A stretch of DNA of 64,000 nucleotides from Trogon surrucura (taxonomy: Eukaryota > Chordata > Aves > Trogoniformes > Trogonidae), in the NCBI GenBank assembly GCA_020746105.1, contig CM036617.1:171892412-171956411 (forward strand), given 5' to 3'. This document shows, piece by piece, positions 20,774 through 35,600 of the stretch. Under the pieces are notes generated by a model. The model was not told the DNA's origin, made no database searches, and saw nothing but the letters and a program-made list of their open reading frames with translations. Positions within the stretch are counted from its first letter, which is position 1. Each line of letters starts with the position of its first letter. The position numbers were made by a program, and so were the translations under genes.

Positions 20774-23700
20774 AATTAGTGACCATTTGGATTGCATTGT
20801 CCACAGGCTCGGTTTCTGTAACAAGCACTGGGTTGGGTGATGGGGCAAATTTTAGGCTCTCAGTAGCCAATACATATTGATAACACACAGGTGACATAAA
20901 GCTCTGAGTGCAGTCCTGAGTGACCTGTTTGGCAACTGTGTGAAGTGGCCATCTGTCAATTAACCATTTAGACTAATTAAACCTTCCAAAAAAACTTGGA
21001 CTAGGATCTTATCGTGGAATGGGGTGGTAGATCTGGGGCCATGCCTGGCTGCAGTGTGCCCATTAGGCTCTAAAGCATTGAAGGCTTGGTGCTGATATAT
21101 CATGGACTACAGGCAAGTCACCATGAGTTGAGGTGCAGCTCACTTACCAGATGCACACTTTGTCTCCCAGCAACAGAGATTTTAGTGTAATTGTTGGTCA
21201 TGTGGAAAACAGCTCACCTCTGTCTGCACCATCTACAAGAAGTGCAGTGAGCAGGCATGAGATCCAGGATCTGTTTCCTCAGGTGGACCCAGATACATGA
21301 GGCACTTGCTCTTATAAAAGCCAGCAGCTCACACTTGTCCTGCAAATACCTTGCTGTCAGCACAGCTCCCAGCAACTTTGTCACAGTACCAACTGAGAAT
21401 GGGTCCTAGCTGAAGGCATGGGTCAGGGGTTGACACTCAGAAATCAGGGTTTAGGCTGGATTCAGATTCAGAAGAAAGTGGGATGGAAGGGGCTGAGGCT
21501 TTTATGCTCCTCAAACTTCCTGTAGTCAGCTTGGACAGTTTGGAATCTTACACAGTTTGCTGTGATACACGGATCATAGAGTACCCCTCTCTATCTGTCA
21601 CAGATAATGTTATACAGAATAAATGTTATAAGATACTTTTCTTTTAGTGAAAGCCTTCATTAAAAACCTCATAATTAAGAGCTTCTCTCACTTTTATTTT
21701 CTTTTTTACCTTTATCATGTCAGAAAAAACTTTGTCCTATCTTTCTAGTAGTAACCTCACAGGCCTACTGTACAAGGAAGCAGTTCTAAAGGTGTTTATC
21801 TACATATATGAAAGCACTGGAAAACGACCACATTGAGAACATTAGATGACCTTCCATCTAACAGAATTAGTTGGTGCTACTTCTCTGAAAAGGCACTGAA
21901 AAAAGTCTGCCATTTACTAGACAAAGATATGCAAAGTCAGTATGTAGACACTGAAAAAATAATCATGTATCAGTTAAAAGCTTAAAGGAAAGACAGAACT
22001 CAGCTAGTCTTGGGGCATTAGGGAAGGAAATTATCTGAAATTTATGTATAGATACATCTCCAGGATGAACAGGAATTTTTTTTTGAATTAGACTTGTTCT
22101 AGTTCATCCTTGTGAACTAGAGTAATTTAGAACATCTGGATAATTGGAACATTTCAGTAATGCATATTTCCACATCAAAGGGGTGAGAAAGGAGCTATGT
22201 ACCTTGCAACAGTTTTTGTGGTTCATGATGAAATGGATACATTCCAAAATAAGAAAGCAGAGAAGGTGTGGTAGTATTTTCCAGTGGCTTCAAGACAGCC
22301 AAACTAAACTCTAGAATCACCTCATTTTTGTAATAATTTTTGTTCAGTTTAAAGTTTTTGGGAGCATAGAAGAAGGACAAGAGCTGCAGCATGCCCTGAA
22401 ATCAGCTATTTTGATTTGGAGTAGTAAGGAAACACTAAAACTACTGAATCCTAAAAAAAGCAACAAGTCTTCTATGTCTAAGGAAATTTTCTCTGCCTTC
22501 ATAGGCTTTAGGGTGAAGAAGAGGCCCTTGCACTGACATCTGGCTATATCAGCTCTTTGTATGAGTAGACCAACTCCTTGCATGCTCACAAGCTGATAGT
22601 ACAAATCCTGATTTACTTGGATTATATTTGTTGTGTGATGTGGTTCAAAAATTGGGCAGCAGCACAGTGAGGTAACTTCCTTGGGGTGCAGGATGTAGTA
22701 GGTAGTGTTCTAGCGGATGAAAGCTTGTGTGGCTCTTGAAGACACTGCATTTGAAGCCATGAGTCAAAATCAGAAAGGATCAGAAATTCCGTCTCACGTG
22801 TTTGCTATTTGAGAATACTGATCCCACAGTGCTGATATGGTCTACGGACACAGCTTCGTTTCAATACAGGTCTTCTAGAAAACAAGCAATCTCTTGGCAG
22901 TCCAGCTACTCACTTCCCCAGCAGCCAGCCTCTGCTGTAATGAGTTATTATCCTTGGATCATTTACAGATCCCGATTTCCTCCTAGGAAAAAATCTGAGG
23001 AAACCTGTTTAAAAGGTTACAATTTGCTGTGATCATTAAAATAGTATGTGCCTTAGGAACATTTTTAAACCAAAAAATTAAAGTTTTTAAAAAGCCATTG
23101 GCCATCATAAGGGCTTTTCATCCACTGCCATTAAGAGGACTTTCTTAGATTTTTTGAGGGGAATCCAAACAGGGGAAAGAAAGATTACGAGCATTTTTTT
23201 TTCTTCAATAACTTGGAGCAGAGGTATTGAAATTTTTCACATTTTTCCATTAGCTTGAAACTTGCACGTAACTCACACAAAGGAACATTTTGTAGCTGAT
23301 TTGTTTCTCTCAATACAGATGCAGCAGTGAGCTTCTGCCGTAAATACTGAAAAGGAGATTACAACGGGTAAAGGAATTCATGCTACGCACCAGCTTTTCC
23401 ACCGTGTGAAATTTTGAACTGGATGGGATTGACCACTACCCATATTATAGATGCTGTACATTGGAATTGACCAACAGCCACAGTTTCCTGCCCTTAAACT
23501 TGGCATGAGTGTGAAGCATTAGAAGAGTGTTTCTTACAAGTTGTGTTGATGATGGCCTGTATTTTCCCAAAATCTTGAGCCTTCTTGGCATTTCTCAAAT
23601 GTCAGCAATAAGTCACTACTGTGATAAAAATTTGCACATGAGCAGGCTTACCATTTAACTATACCCTTTCCAACACTGTTGAGTATTAAAAGTCAACAAA

Positions 23701-25775
23701 CCAAAGCCCCTAACCTGCTTCCTTTGACACTGGGCACTATTCATCTTTCTGTGACCAAATGGAAAGCGACAAGCACTTTTTCACAACATGCTGGCTGTAT
23801 GAACAAGTGTTGATAACATGGGTTGAAAGACACAGCCTGGTGCCACCGTGCCCAGCTGTTTCTTCACTAGTTACCATCGTGCTGCCTCTCTTTCTTTTCA
23901 GGTTGGCAAGCGTGTTTCCAACTAGCCTCACATTTTGTCTCCAGGGTACTCTATCTTTGGTTCTGCTTGCCAAGACAATAGATGAGCCTATTTCCCAATG
24001 CTGAATGCGATTCTTTTGTGTAGACTTAATCTTTGGTGAAACAGGTTCATCCCTGCTGCTTACAAAATTTGCAGTGCTCTGTGCCAAGAAATGCATCTGC
24101 TGTTGGCCCTGTCACTTTGCTCTACTGAAACAACACTCGTTTTGTGTTTCTGGGCTCTGCTGCACTGATTTACTAAGTGATGAGGTTTGAAGAGAATAAT
24201 TTATTTTTATGCTTTGTGATGATAACACTTATTTAACTTGTTGAATTTTCACTACACAAAAAGGTAGTTTCATTCCCTGATATACAGCCCTTCCTAACAT
24301 AGGGGATATATCCCCAGCCTTGATCAAACCAGCATAGATTTGTGTCCTTTTCATGCAGTGAGATAGCCAAGGCTTAAGCTCTGAATTTTTATTTGGACTC
24401 CTCCGGGTTTAGTTGCGGCACCTGGGGCTGCTGTGCCTCGGGTGGCAGGCATGTTCCTGAGACCAGCCCCAAACATTTCCATTTCCTCACAGATTCAGAC
24501 TGTGTACAAATTCCTTCTGATACTGGAGTGGATATTAGTGGGGCTCTCAAACGATAGTATCTGCACAAGCTTGGACAGGAGTTGCCGTTTCAATGCATGC
24601 AGGCAGCCAAGGTCTTGTCTCAGATCCACCCCTGTCAGGACACCAGACAAACTTGATTTTTATGCCTCTTTTGAAGCAATTTCTAAAAGATACCATACAT
24701 ACAGTGTAAATGTTTTCCTGGGGAAGGCACGAACTACATGCTTCGTTAGAGGACATCCTTTCCACACATGTAAATTGCATTCTTTTTTAGATTTTTTTTT
24801 TTTTTAACGTCAGTTTGTGTTAGACATCATGGTACCTCAGTGAACTGATTGCATATACACTTGTATTTTATTCATCTGACATTCACAATCCGTGACTTTC
24901 CTGTCAAATGTCTATTCTGACTGCACTTTGACTGGCATTAACCATGCTGAAGAAGTGCCATTTGTAGCCACCTTTAGAAGCTCTTACCGAGACAAGAACT
25001 CTACATAGTTGTTTCTGAGTCAAAGTTTAACCTTTTTCCAATGGGAAAGAAAAACACTTCAGATACTGTTAACTGACTGTGGGCTCTCCCTTATCTTTAA
25101 AGCATACAGCACTTGCAAACAGTCAAGAAAGGCTGAGGTTAATGCCAAATGCTATGAAGCAGGGAGGACACTATAAGAAGAGAGGGTAATTTTTGCCATG
25201 AGCTCCACCTAATTTAGTCTCTGAGTTTTCATTCCTCCTGTGTGTTTCAGTTATAAGCAAGGATATCCATGTGTTGGCTGTGCTTCAGTCTCTGCCAAGG
25301 ACAGCAGTCTGAGAATTGCAGATTACTGTCCTAAAATAACAGAAGTCAAAGAGGGAAAAGGTTGCTTGTCAAGTCCAAGCACAGCAGAGTTGTCTCCTGC
25401 TCCATGCGATCCAGTGCTTTGTGCAGACTGCATTTCAAGACTCTCACTTTTGCTAAGTCTCTTGAGAGACAAGCCTTCATTTACAAAAATCTCTGCTGAC
25501 AACCATCCTAAACTATGACTCTTTTCTCAGCTGTATAGAAGTTATAATGCTTCCACACACCCCCACCCTCTCAGTAAAGGCTTAAAAGGAAAGCAGATCA
25601 TATTGAGGGTTTAAAAAAAGAAAGCGGGATAAACTGCTCCTTGCAGTGTAATGGACGCTGGTGTCTCAAGCTTTAATGAAGACCTGCTATTTAATGGAAT
25701 TTCATGTCTCCTTCCTCAGAGTTTAGCTGAAGGAAATTGCTCCTTTGCTGGTGCCTATGGCCACAGTATCCCTGA

Positions 25776-25824
25776 GCAACAGCAAACCATGAAGCAACAG
25801 CAAACCATGAAGCAACAGCAACAG
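25776..25824 (+). repeat. 18-bp minisatellite, 2.7 copies
   Basis: The unit 'gcaacagcaaaccatgaa' occurs at 25776-25793 and 25794-25811, followed by a partial unit at 25812-25824. The two full copies are identical, suggesting a recent expansion that may vary in length between individuals. Confidence 0.95.
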
Positions 25825-28800
25825 CTCTCCTGAGATACACTTCTGAAATAACTGTGACAGATCTGACCATTTGCTCGCTTTCTGAAAGGGCCAAACTTTT
25901 GGTTTTATTTATTATGTCCAGATGCAATAAAAGAAAGCTTGAATCAGCTACTGTTTTAAGCCCTTTCTCATGGAAAGCTGGCTGAGGGCACAGTCGCAAA
26001 CTGGATTATGTAGGCTGCCACCCACTGTCTTCTGATAAGAGTGCTCAGTCCTCTTTAAGGCTGTCCGGAGATTGAAATTGGAAACCATGTTCTTCCACTC
26101 ACGTAAATATCTGCTTTTCTCTATTGCCATGTATAGAATAGTGCCATATTTATACTAACTAAAGTGGGATCAGATGAACCTTTGGTAATGTTGTTCTTTT
26201 TTTCTTTACTTTTCTTCTTTTAATTGATTGAAACGCCTCTTTCTGTTGTGATACTGAATAATTACTGTTATCACCATGATCTTAATCTCTCCCACATTTT
26301 ATATGGTTTTATTCCCTACAAGTCAGATATATCTGTAAGTAACATAAGTTTGTAGAGATATAGTCTTTCATTCTTTTTCTGGTGCATTTTCTCCTTATGA
26401 CATGGTTGTGCTAGCATGTCCCTTTGGATTTTAAGACTTGCAGGGTAGGACTTTATGAGTACGATTAATTCTTCCCCATGTGAACTGCCTAAACTTATTG
26501 TATAAGTTCCCTCTGTAGACCGTAAAGAACGACAGACACCAGCAAGGATGAGCCATCCAACCTCTTACATGCCTCGGTGAGAGTGGGCAGACTCATCTCT
26601 CTAGAGATAGATTTCTGTCTTTATTGTGTAGCGTGTCTTCAGATACTTGAGATCAGGGTCCAAATTTTAGCATCACTCTTTAGATTCCTCTTTGGGGTCT
26701 ACCCAGTAAGCTAGCTCTGGACAAGTGAGAAGTCCTCTGTCTCTTGGGTCATTAGTAACTCGTTTTGGGTAGGAATTTAGAAGCAGGGTGACCTTTTTTA
26801 GGATGGGATCTGTATTCAGTAAAATGCAGCGGTGGAGCATAGGAAAGCCTAAGAGTGACGGGTCAACATGTTGACAGGATGATTAACAGGACAGCGTAGG
26901 GCAATGATATACTCTATCACAGGGTACTCCTGTCTGGGGTGCAATGTAAGGTAACAAACTAGAAATCTTCAGCCCACTCCAGTACTTACAGCCATCTTCC
27001 TAACTTGGCGGCTTGATGTTTTTTGCCTGTGATAATCAGTGAGATACCATGTCTAATTAAGGACAGCTATGGCCCTTGTACTCCACAGGGCTGCTTTGAC
27101 ACTTTCATAGACTTCTAACATCTGTATCTCAAATACGATCTGGAAAGATAGATGGATTTCCTAATCCTATGGCCCACATTCTACAAGCAGTGTCCTCCTG
27201 ACTTCATTAATGAGGATCTCCCATTGAACTCAGAATTGTAATGCAGTCAGGATTAAATGTTTAGGCTTAACAACTAATCAATAAACCACTTGACAAGAAA
27301 TAGAGTTGCTCATTTCTGATATTCTATGCAGATTTGCTTTGTTAACTCCGTGGTCTTTTCCTTTATTTTAGCTCTTTTCCCTGGATTACTTCTCTGTCCA
27401 CCATAACACAGACCAATAAGGAGTCAGACTTTGCTAAGAGCTGTTGTAGGAGTTAGACAGTAGAGGGTGCAATGTGAGCAATAATTTATCTTCTAGATAT
27501 TGTCTCCTTGAGTCGTGATCACCTTTCTCACTCACCAACCAAAGTGAGTCCACAGTCAAAACCTGAACAATGGTGCCATGAAGACAGACTGTGGCCAAGT
27601 TGTGGGACTGGTGGAATGCTTAAATGGTCAGGTTTCAGCAGTGCTTAGAAAGTAATAAGTTGCATATTCTTTTCAGCTCTTACTCAGCATAGTTCTTACC
27701 ATATAACCTCTGGATGTTGATATGGGTAGTCTACATAGAATGTGAAGCCTGGTCATCCTCCCTTCTTTCCAAATCCTGAACTGTTCCAATATTCATGTGC
27801 TTTTCATAATTTTGGCTGTGGATCAAGATCATGAATCAACCTGTTCTTGGTTTTGTTAAAGAAGGAACATGAATTATTCATACTCTGGCAAAAGGCACAA
27901 TGAAATAATTAGGCATTAGCTATGCACTGTAAATCAATCATGAACAGAGAACTTTCCAAGCTGAGACTATACTTCATAATGATTTGTATCCATATAGATA
28001 ATAAATATCTGGCAATTAGTTTGCTGGTTTTCTGAAATAAAAACAGGGTTCATCTTTTTGGCAGCTTGTGATGAACTGGAGATGAGGAACGTGAAGAGAA
28101 GTTGTAATGATCCTTACTCTGCAACTTTTCATCTTAATATAGGTTCTTGTGTTAGAGAATATTAGGTTTAGATTGTGTGACAAAATCAAACTCTAATCTG
28201 GCAAATTCAAGACAGTAAAAAAACAGGCAAATTGCATTCAGGTTATCAGTTAGCATAAGCACTTGGCAAGGCAAAAATGAAACTTTCTATATGCTTAATA
28301 GGAAGCATCTGTTCATCTGTTAAGCTTCTTTCAGACCAGGTCTCTGAAGGTATCCAATATAATGATGTTTCTTTCAGCTAATACAATTGGTGCAACATGG
28401 CATTACCCGATTATTATTTTATTTCATTTTTTGGGGATAGAGGAATGGGAAAACACAAACTTTAATGAAGGTTTACATAACCATTTGAGGGAATATGTTT
28501 TTAAGTTGTTGCTTCTTTAGGCTACAATATGTTCAGCCCACATTTTGGTTGTTTAGAGGTGATTGGTTCTCACTGGACTTCACCATTATTAAATAAAAGA
28601 TCAATCACAAAAAAAAGTAAAAAAATCGTAACAAACTCAAACCATGTCTCCCTCATTTTAGAACTGTGTTTTCACTGAATAGCTTGATGTAAGGTGGATT
28701 AAGTATGACTGTTGTAGTACAGTTTACTTGGGATAGAGAAAGAAAGATCAGCATGTGCAAGGAACTAGGCTGAATCAAAGATATTGACCCATTCTAAATG

Positions 28801-31800
28801 CATTAAAGTAGCGAATGCAAGTACCTAGTGTCTACTTATTGTACATGTTCAACTTCCCAGGCATCAAAAAAAGTGATGTCATGTTAAACCCACTCAAACA
28901 CAAGGAATCCACAACCCATATACGTCATAGCTATCATTAGGCTGAAATCACAGGCAGGTTTATTGTAGCAAAACAATTACTTTTCAAAATAGAACCATAG
29001 GCTAGACAACTGGAAATATACCATTCACAGTTCTGTATATTTAGTGAAGGTTTGGAAAAGAACATTGAAGAACACCTCTTTGGAGGAGAAATTTGAACCA
29101 TCTCCAATATAAATATGAGAGCACAAAAACCAAGTGCAGAAATGATGTTATTCTAACAACACAGTTGCATGCTAATGCTAGGAAACATGAACCATATAAA
29201 CTTATGAGCCCACGTGTTCTTGGAAGAGTGCCGTAACACCACAAAAACTGCCTAGGGCTATAAGTTGGGTCATAGCTGTGCTTCATCTGGAAAAAAAAGT
29301 GCAACTGTGTTGAAAGGACACGAGAGAGGAAAGCAGTTCACCTTAAGCCCTATTGAAAATAAGTAACTCCTACTGATAATTCACAATGGAGTCTGAAATC
29401 ACATCCTTATAAACAAGAAAAGAAATCTATTGTGGGCTAACACAGCCACTGGGGAAAATGTGCAATCAGAGGATCAAAAGGAACATGTTATACTCAGGTA
29501 CTGGAACACAAAGCTGGCCAAAATCTGGGAGGTGTTATTCTGCTATGGGAACACAGAGTGCTCGGAGTTATTCTCCTTTTACAGTCAGACACAGCTTTTC
29601 ACAGCTACCTCTTCATTGTCATGTATGTTTCTCATACCATTTATACTGCTTATCAAAAATACACGGTCGTGAGTAAGAGTGGCAATAGGTTTCAAGCACA
29701 CCAGACTCTCTCTATCATTTATTCAATGTTTTCCTGAAATACATGTTCACTAGATTTTTGGTCAGATGGGAATTCAAGAGGAAAGACTTTCCATCATATA
29801 TCAATTCAATTTCTAGAACTGTAAATGTAGATTGAAAGATCAGTATTATCTCAAAAATGAAATTACATGGCATATTGGCAACGTTAGGGTGTTCCAAAAA
29901 ACTTTGAAACGCCTTGGTTTTGTCACAAGGATCACAACATTCATCGGCACTAATTTTTTTCAGAAGGCCATATAAAATCTGTAAACGACTTCCTGGGCCT
30001 GCAGACTTTACTGAATTTTAAGGCATTATTACAGGTCATTTGCAAGGTATCTAATGATCAGTCCCTAAATATATCAAAGTCTTACGTCCCTGCATCTGTA
30101 ACAGCTGATAATAGCTCTTACAGAAGATTCTGAGGCATTTTCATTTTAATATGAGTGTATATGTTTGTGTTTTAACTGTTCAGTTTGGAAGGTCTGGTTG
30201 CCTTTGGCAAATTTTCCTCACAGTCTTCTCTACAAATTAGTAGATTTGCATTTCTTTATGGCTTTGCTTTTCCTTAGCCCTCATCTCTGAATACTGGTGA
30301 AAGGAATGGTAACAAATATCCTCCAGTTGGTTATTCAGGAAAATAAGGTGACAGGACTCTGAAATTAGGTGGTGGTGTGCAAGTGAGCTAGTATCTCCCT
30401 GCTAGAGAAAGAGTGCCTACAAGGGGAATACCACTGCAACAATCCAGCTAGACAACCAGCTGTTTTGGCATGGGTCTAATATCAATCTCTGCTAAGGAGG
30501 AAACAAGTGCTTATATTCTTCTGTGTTATGCTGCTACCCTCAAGCTCTCCTGCATGGCCTGGGTGGTCTTTGTGAGTGGGTCTGGTGCTAGAGCAAGGAC
30601 CACTCTTCCTGCGTTCCCAGGAATCTGCAAATAAGCATCTCCCATGATTCCCAAGGAGATAGAGCCAGTCTCCTTGGCAGGCAGTTTCAGGTTAGACAGT
30701 GGAGTCCTACTTTGGGCATGTGCACCAGTAAGAACCAATGGTGTTAAGTCCGTAATAACTCATGGTGAAGAATCAAAGGATTTGTATTCGATGTCAGTTC
30801 GTGTCTGAAATAATTGCTGGTGAATGTTTATGTGTGGGCTTGTCTTCTGTGACGCTGTCCTCATCCTGGGCACTGCTGCCTAATGAACAACAGGAAACAA
30901 ACCCTAGAGTTTATGGAACAGGAAACCTCCCTGCAAGTCTGGCCCTGTCTGTAGGTGGGCTGCAGCCCCAGGTAGGAGTGCCCAAGGCAGGACCTGCTGA
31001 CTTCTCCTGCCCTCCTGTTCTGGGGATGCTCCTGGTGTGGACACCGTGGTGGCTTGTGTGAAAGCAGCTGGCTGTGTCCCCCTGCTCTCAGGGGGACACA
31101 CCCAAATGTGCATCTATGAACACAGCCCACAAACACTCATCAGAGAGAAAAACAAAGCAGGTAAAATTGTGGTAGCTGTCTGCCTTCATTTCTGCTTGTT
31201 CTACCAACATTTCTGGCCATTGCTCTAAAAGACCTACTGCCATTACCGGAGTGACTGAGCTTTGGCCATGCCCTTGCCTAGAGACCGGATCACAGAAATT
31301 GGTGAAAATACACTTGCGATAGCAAATCCCCTCTGAGTTATCCCTGAGAAGAAAACTGTACCTGGCTTCATGATCTAACATTATTCATGGCCTGCCTTTG
31401 GACATTCACACAAATATAAAGGGCTTTCACCACAGAAGAATTTATTGTATACCAGTGGCCAGGACAGTGGCTGGATTTGTTTGATATTCCTTCTTTGGAA
31501 ATTTTTATGTATCCAGTACATGGCTTTTATTTTTTATTTACCTTCTCAGGGAGAGCATACCATAAATGCAGAAAATGAAGAAATAATTTTCGGTGGAGGT
31601 TATCAAAATATCTGTTAGTCCTGTTTACACATAACTTTTGTAAATGACCAGGCAGGCACACTGAGCATGAAGTCTTTTGCCCAACTGGAAAAAGGAGAAG
31701 CGACTGCTCTTTTCTCACACTCCTTGCTCAATGGCAGCTCAGCCAGCTCCGTGGACAACTCTTCTGTTTCAAATGTTTTTAACAATTGATTTTTACCATC

Positions 31801-32614
31801 ACTGTTTCTTGCAGTGGTGAGGAAAATGCCTTAATGCACCGTGATTGCTATCTGTTTCTGTGTTTGTTATGGTTCTATCTTGAAGCCTCGGCTTGCACAG
31901 AGAACCTTTTCATGCTGAAGACCCCACAAACACAGGTCAGGGTATATTCCATGACCTGGAGGGCCAGCATCTGAGAATAACGGCTGCATTTGTGTAAAAG
32001 CTGAGCCTTCTGACAAAATCCAGAAATACCATAAACTATCTCACACCCCCACATAGAAGTCTCTGGCTCACTTAGTGCAAACATATAGCTTGGGGTCTGG
32101 CTCCCCATAATGTCAGTGAACGTAAGAACAGAGCCAGGACCCATGTCCTGAGCAGAAGTATCTCATATCCCAGAGGGTACTTTTTGTGGAAAATGTGGGT
32201 GAAAAGCTGCTGCCACCAGGCTGTGAGCTGTAGGGCTGGCAGGCAGCTCTCCCTCCTGCCTCCCTCAGTGCACCTCAAGGCTGGCGCTGGCCTGTGGGCA
32301 CAGGCCCTCATGTCAGTGAGTGGCTTTGGAGCCCCAGTGCTGGTGGAAGACACGTCCTTTGGGAGAAGGAAAGCCGTGAGGCTGATACCTTGGTGCTCTC
32401 ACAGCCCTAATTCAAGAATGCCTGTCTCCCTTAAGGCAATACCCCACAGATATGCTGGCTCAGCACGTGTGTCCAGGCCACACTCTGTGAAAGCAGGGAG
32501 AGAGCAGCTGGGTGTGTGTTTGGACTACACCTAAAACGGAGTCGATACCTGGCCAATATCTCAGAAGCATCTGTGAGTCCTTCAGCCTGAACTTCACCTC
32601 TTTCTCTCACTCAA

Positions 32615-32662
32615 ACCAGTCCTTGGGGGAAGAAGAAAACCAGTCCTCGGGGGAAGAAGAAG
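32615..32662 (+). repeat. 24-bp tandem duplication
   Basis: Two units, 32615-32638 and 32639-32662, differ at two positions. In the plus frame they would encode NQSLGEEE and NQSSGEEE, but the surrounding 75-codon frame has no other sign of coding. Confidence 0.95.
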
Positions 32663-35600
32663 ATAACTGTAATGCTTTACACTACTCTTTCCAAACAGAG
32701 CAGGCTTTATTTAATGATGACAAGGTCAAGAGCTTGTGAGAAATATATGTAAGGGTTGACTTTTGCAAGGAAGAAAATTTGCAAAGATGTGTAGGGAGAC
32801 TCCAATGTTGCAAGAGTATCAGCTAATGAAAACCACCTGGGAGGTAAGAGGGGGATTACTAGGCTCCATAAGCTCCAGTCCTTAAAGGCAGCTCTTTGTA
32901 GAGTTAAGTATTTGTGATGGAATAGAGAGTAGAAGGAGAAACATTTATTCATGTGGTGCACACTTCACTAGTGTTTGAAATTTCTGGGTATATTTTCAAT
33001 AGAGAGATAACTGGGGGCAGAGGAGATGGAAATAGCTGCTTAGTTATAGGATTAAATGCTTAAACAAACATATAAGAAAGAGGACAATTTACCTCTACCT
33101 ACAAAGGAAAATATTTTTTCAAAAATGACTGATGCTAAATATTTTCATATGCTTGATGCACCAGGAGGGTGTTGGCAGGTGCCATGAGGGAAACAGAGCA
33201 GAGAGTTTTCACACTCAGTGCCCCTTTAGGGAGACAAGCTCATGTTTGGGTTGGCGTAGACACTTGAGTTGTTTCAGTAGAAAATGCAAGTACTGTTGAT
33301 GGTCTAAAGAGAGATTTTGATTGATAAAAATAGTGGAAGAGCATGACCAGAGGTTCTGAGCAGCTCTGGAAAGAACCAGATTATCTGGACTAAACCCAGA
33401 CAAACAAAAATATACATTCTCTGTGGCAAAAATAGAGTACTTGAAAGAAAAATTGACATACCACAGAGTACAAGCAGATCACTGTGACGCTGAAGTTAGC
33501 ACCTCATACTTACCCCATCACACAGGAAGGGGCACAACATTCATTTGGAGCAGAATATGGGAACATTTATACCTAATCCAGTTGCCCAAATCAGTGACTT
33601 GAAAGCAATGTTGTGCAAATGTATCTAATCAGTGTGGGGCATAGTTCTTCAATGGGTAGGTTTTAAGAACCTGAAAGAGTGTGTTTAAGAATTTACAGAA
33701 AGAGGGCAATAAAGAGCAATAATATAAAGAACTTGTCTCTGCATAACTCAAAGGGGAATATTGGTGCACTGCTCCAAAAGACCTGTTGCCAAAAAAACCC
33801 ACCCCACCAAACCCCCAACAAAAAAAAAGGCAAGTTTTTGCTTGGGGCATAAATTCACAGATGTAAGAATGTCACTGTTTGTTTACTTGTTTTGGTAAGA
33901 GGTTTACTTTAGTTAAAATATCTACAAGCCTCTTTTGTCTTTGCCAAAAGGGTCTAGTAAGCCTCTTCCATAGGTACAGAGGTTAGGTTTTTTCAACTAC
34001 GAACTGAGTACAAACTTGAGAGAGACTTGTTTTCAGCAGATAAATGTGTTAAAGTGCCTTAAGGAAACTTTTGAGTTATATTTTGACCATGTTAAGTTTA
34101 TAAATTCCCCTTCAAATCTCAGACAAATGTTTATATGAGATACCATTGAAACAAAGTTCTTCCTGAAAAAACTACCCAGGTCAGTGCATTCCCAGATCTT
34201 TTGATCACTTGTGCGTTAATCTCAGACATGACTTCCTTTTTTATGCATCTTGTAATTCCCAGTGTGCGACAGAAAATTATGTTAACATGGCATATGAAAA
34301 TAATAATAGGAAATAGACATACAGGGCTGGATATATTTTATATTGGTTTCAAAATTACAGTGAGAGTCTGGAAACTATTTATATGCTCCCTATGACAGAA
34401 GTATAGTCCAAACTAAGCAAAGGGGCCTTTTTGTTGGCAAAGGAACTATCGATCTATTGAAAAAATATAATTACCAATTTGTTTGTTAGCTAGAGATAAA
34501 ATAAATATTTGAGTTGTCCTAAATTTGTCCCAGTTTCCTGAGATAGTATTAGAAGGAGGTTTTGCCATGGATATCCAATTTTAGACAGCTGCACAGAGTT
34601 TTCAGGAAAGCTTCATATTTGATATGAGATTGAGTTTAGATAATTTGGAAGGAAATACAGCTTTATATGAGTAACCACTAGTTCCTATTATTTCCCATCA
34701 GACAGTAGGAAAATATTATCAAAATAATAAAGTGCCTCATAGAACAAGATTGCTGAATCAGGCTGTGATTTGAGGTGGGAACAGTGAAACTGCAGAACAG
34801 CACTAATGAATCATGAGCTATCACCTGCTGACAGTTTTTCAGGAGAAACCTAAAGATAAGAACACCTGCCATGTTGGAAACTTATATTGCAATTACTAGG
34901 GAATTGCGATTATACAGAAAGACAAACAAAGCTGTATGAAAACCCAACATGACGTGTTCCTGGAGATGCCACAATTTCATGTAAATTGTACCATGCTTGG
35001 CCATCATACTGTTCTCAGACAGCAGGTATCTAATCAGCTTTGCACTTTAATGGAGTTGTGACTCTATTCTTTACATGGTGGCATCTCCAGAGGTGGAAGT
35101 ATAGCTGCAGAATGGAAACGGGGATGGAAATAAGAATCTTGAGCTAATTGCTTCATCTGAGAATGTCTCTGGCAGATGATAATACTGACAGGCTAAATGG
35201 GAGCTGGGAGGTGAGGCAAGTGGAGCAGAGGGACATACCTTATGACATCCTGACAACTTAGGGGAAACTTCCAGGTTTTTCTGATGGTGTACAACACCCC
35301 AGAGACTAATTGGACACTCCTTGACACTCTATATTGTTTTATATTGCTCTGTATTACTCTATATTATTACGCAGACACTCTGAACTATGTTAATGTTGAT
35401 AGAAACTATTGCTCTTAGGGGAAGGAAGTTGTGGGTAGGAGGTCTCTCAGAAAAGTTAACTAGAAGAGTCTGTTGCTACGTTGTGCTGGGCAGAGGGCTA
35501 AAATTACAGATCACAGATCAGTGTGACCTGTTCCTTCCTGTGAAGCAGACCCTGCCAGGCTCTTTGGCACTGCATAGCTATTGAACAACACAACCAGAAC

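Noticed and set aside
23737..24096. 119-codon minus-strand frame
   Set aside because: No recognised domain, overlapped by an antisense frame of 81 codons, no promoter, splice or polyadenylation context.
24433..24807. 124-codon plus-strand frame
   Set aside because: Ends in a poly-T-encoded Phe run, has an antisense partner, and matches no family I know.
25776..25824. CRISPR-like array
   Set aside because: Units are contiguous with no spacers and the genome is a vertebrate; it is a simple minisatellite.
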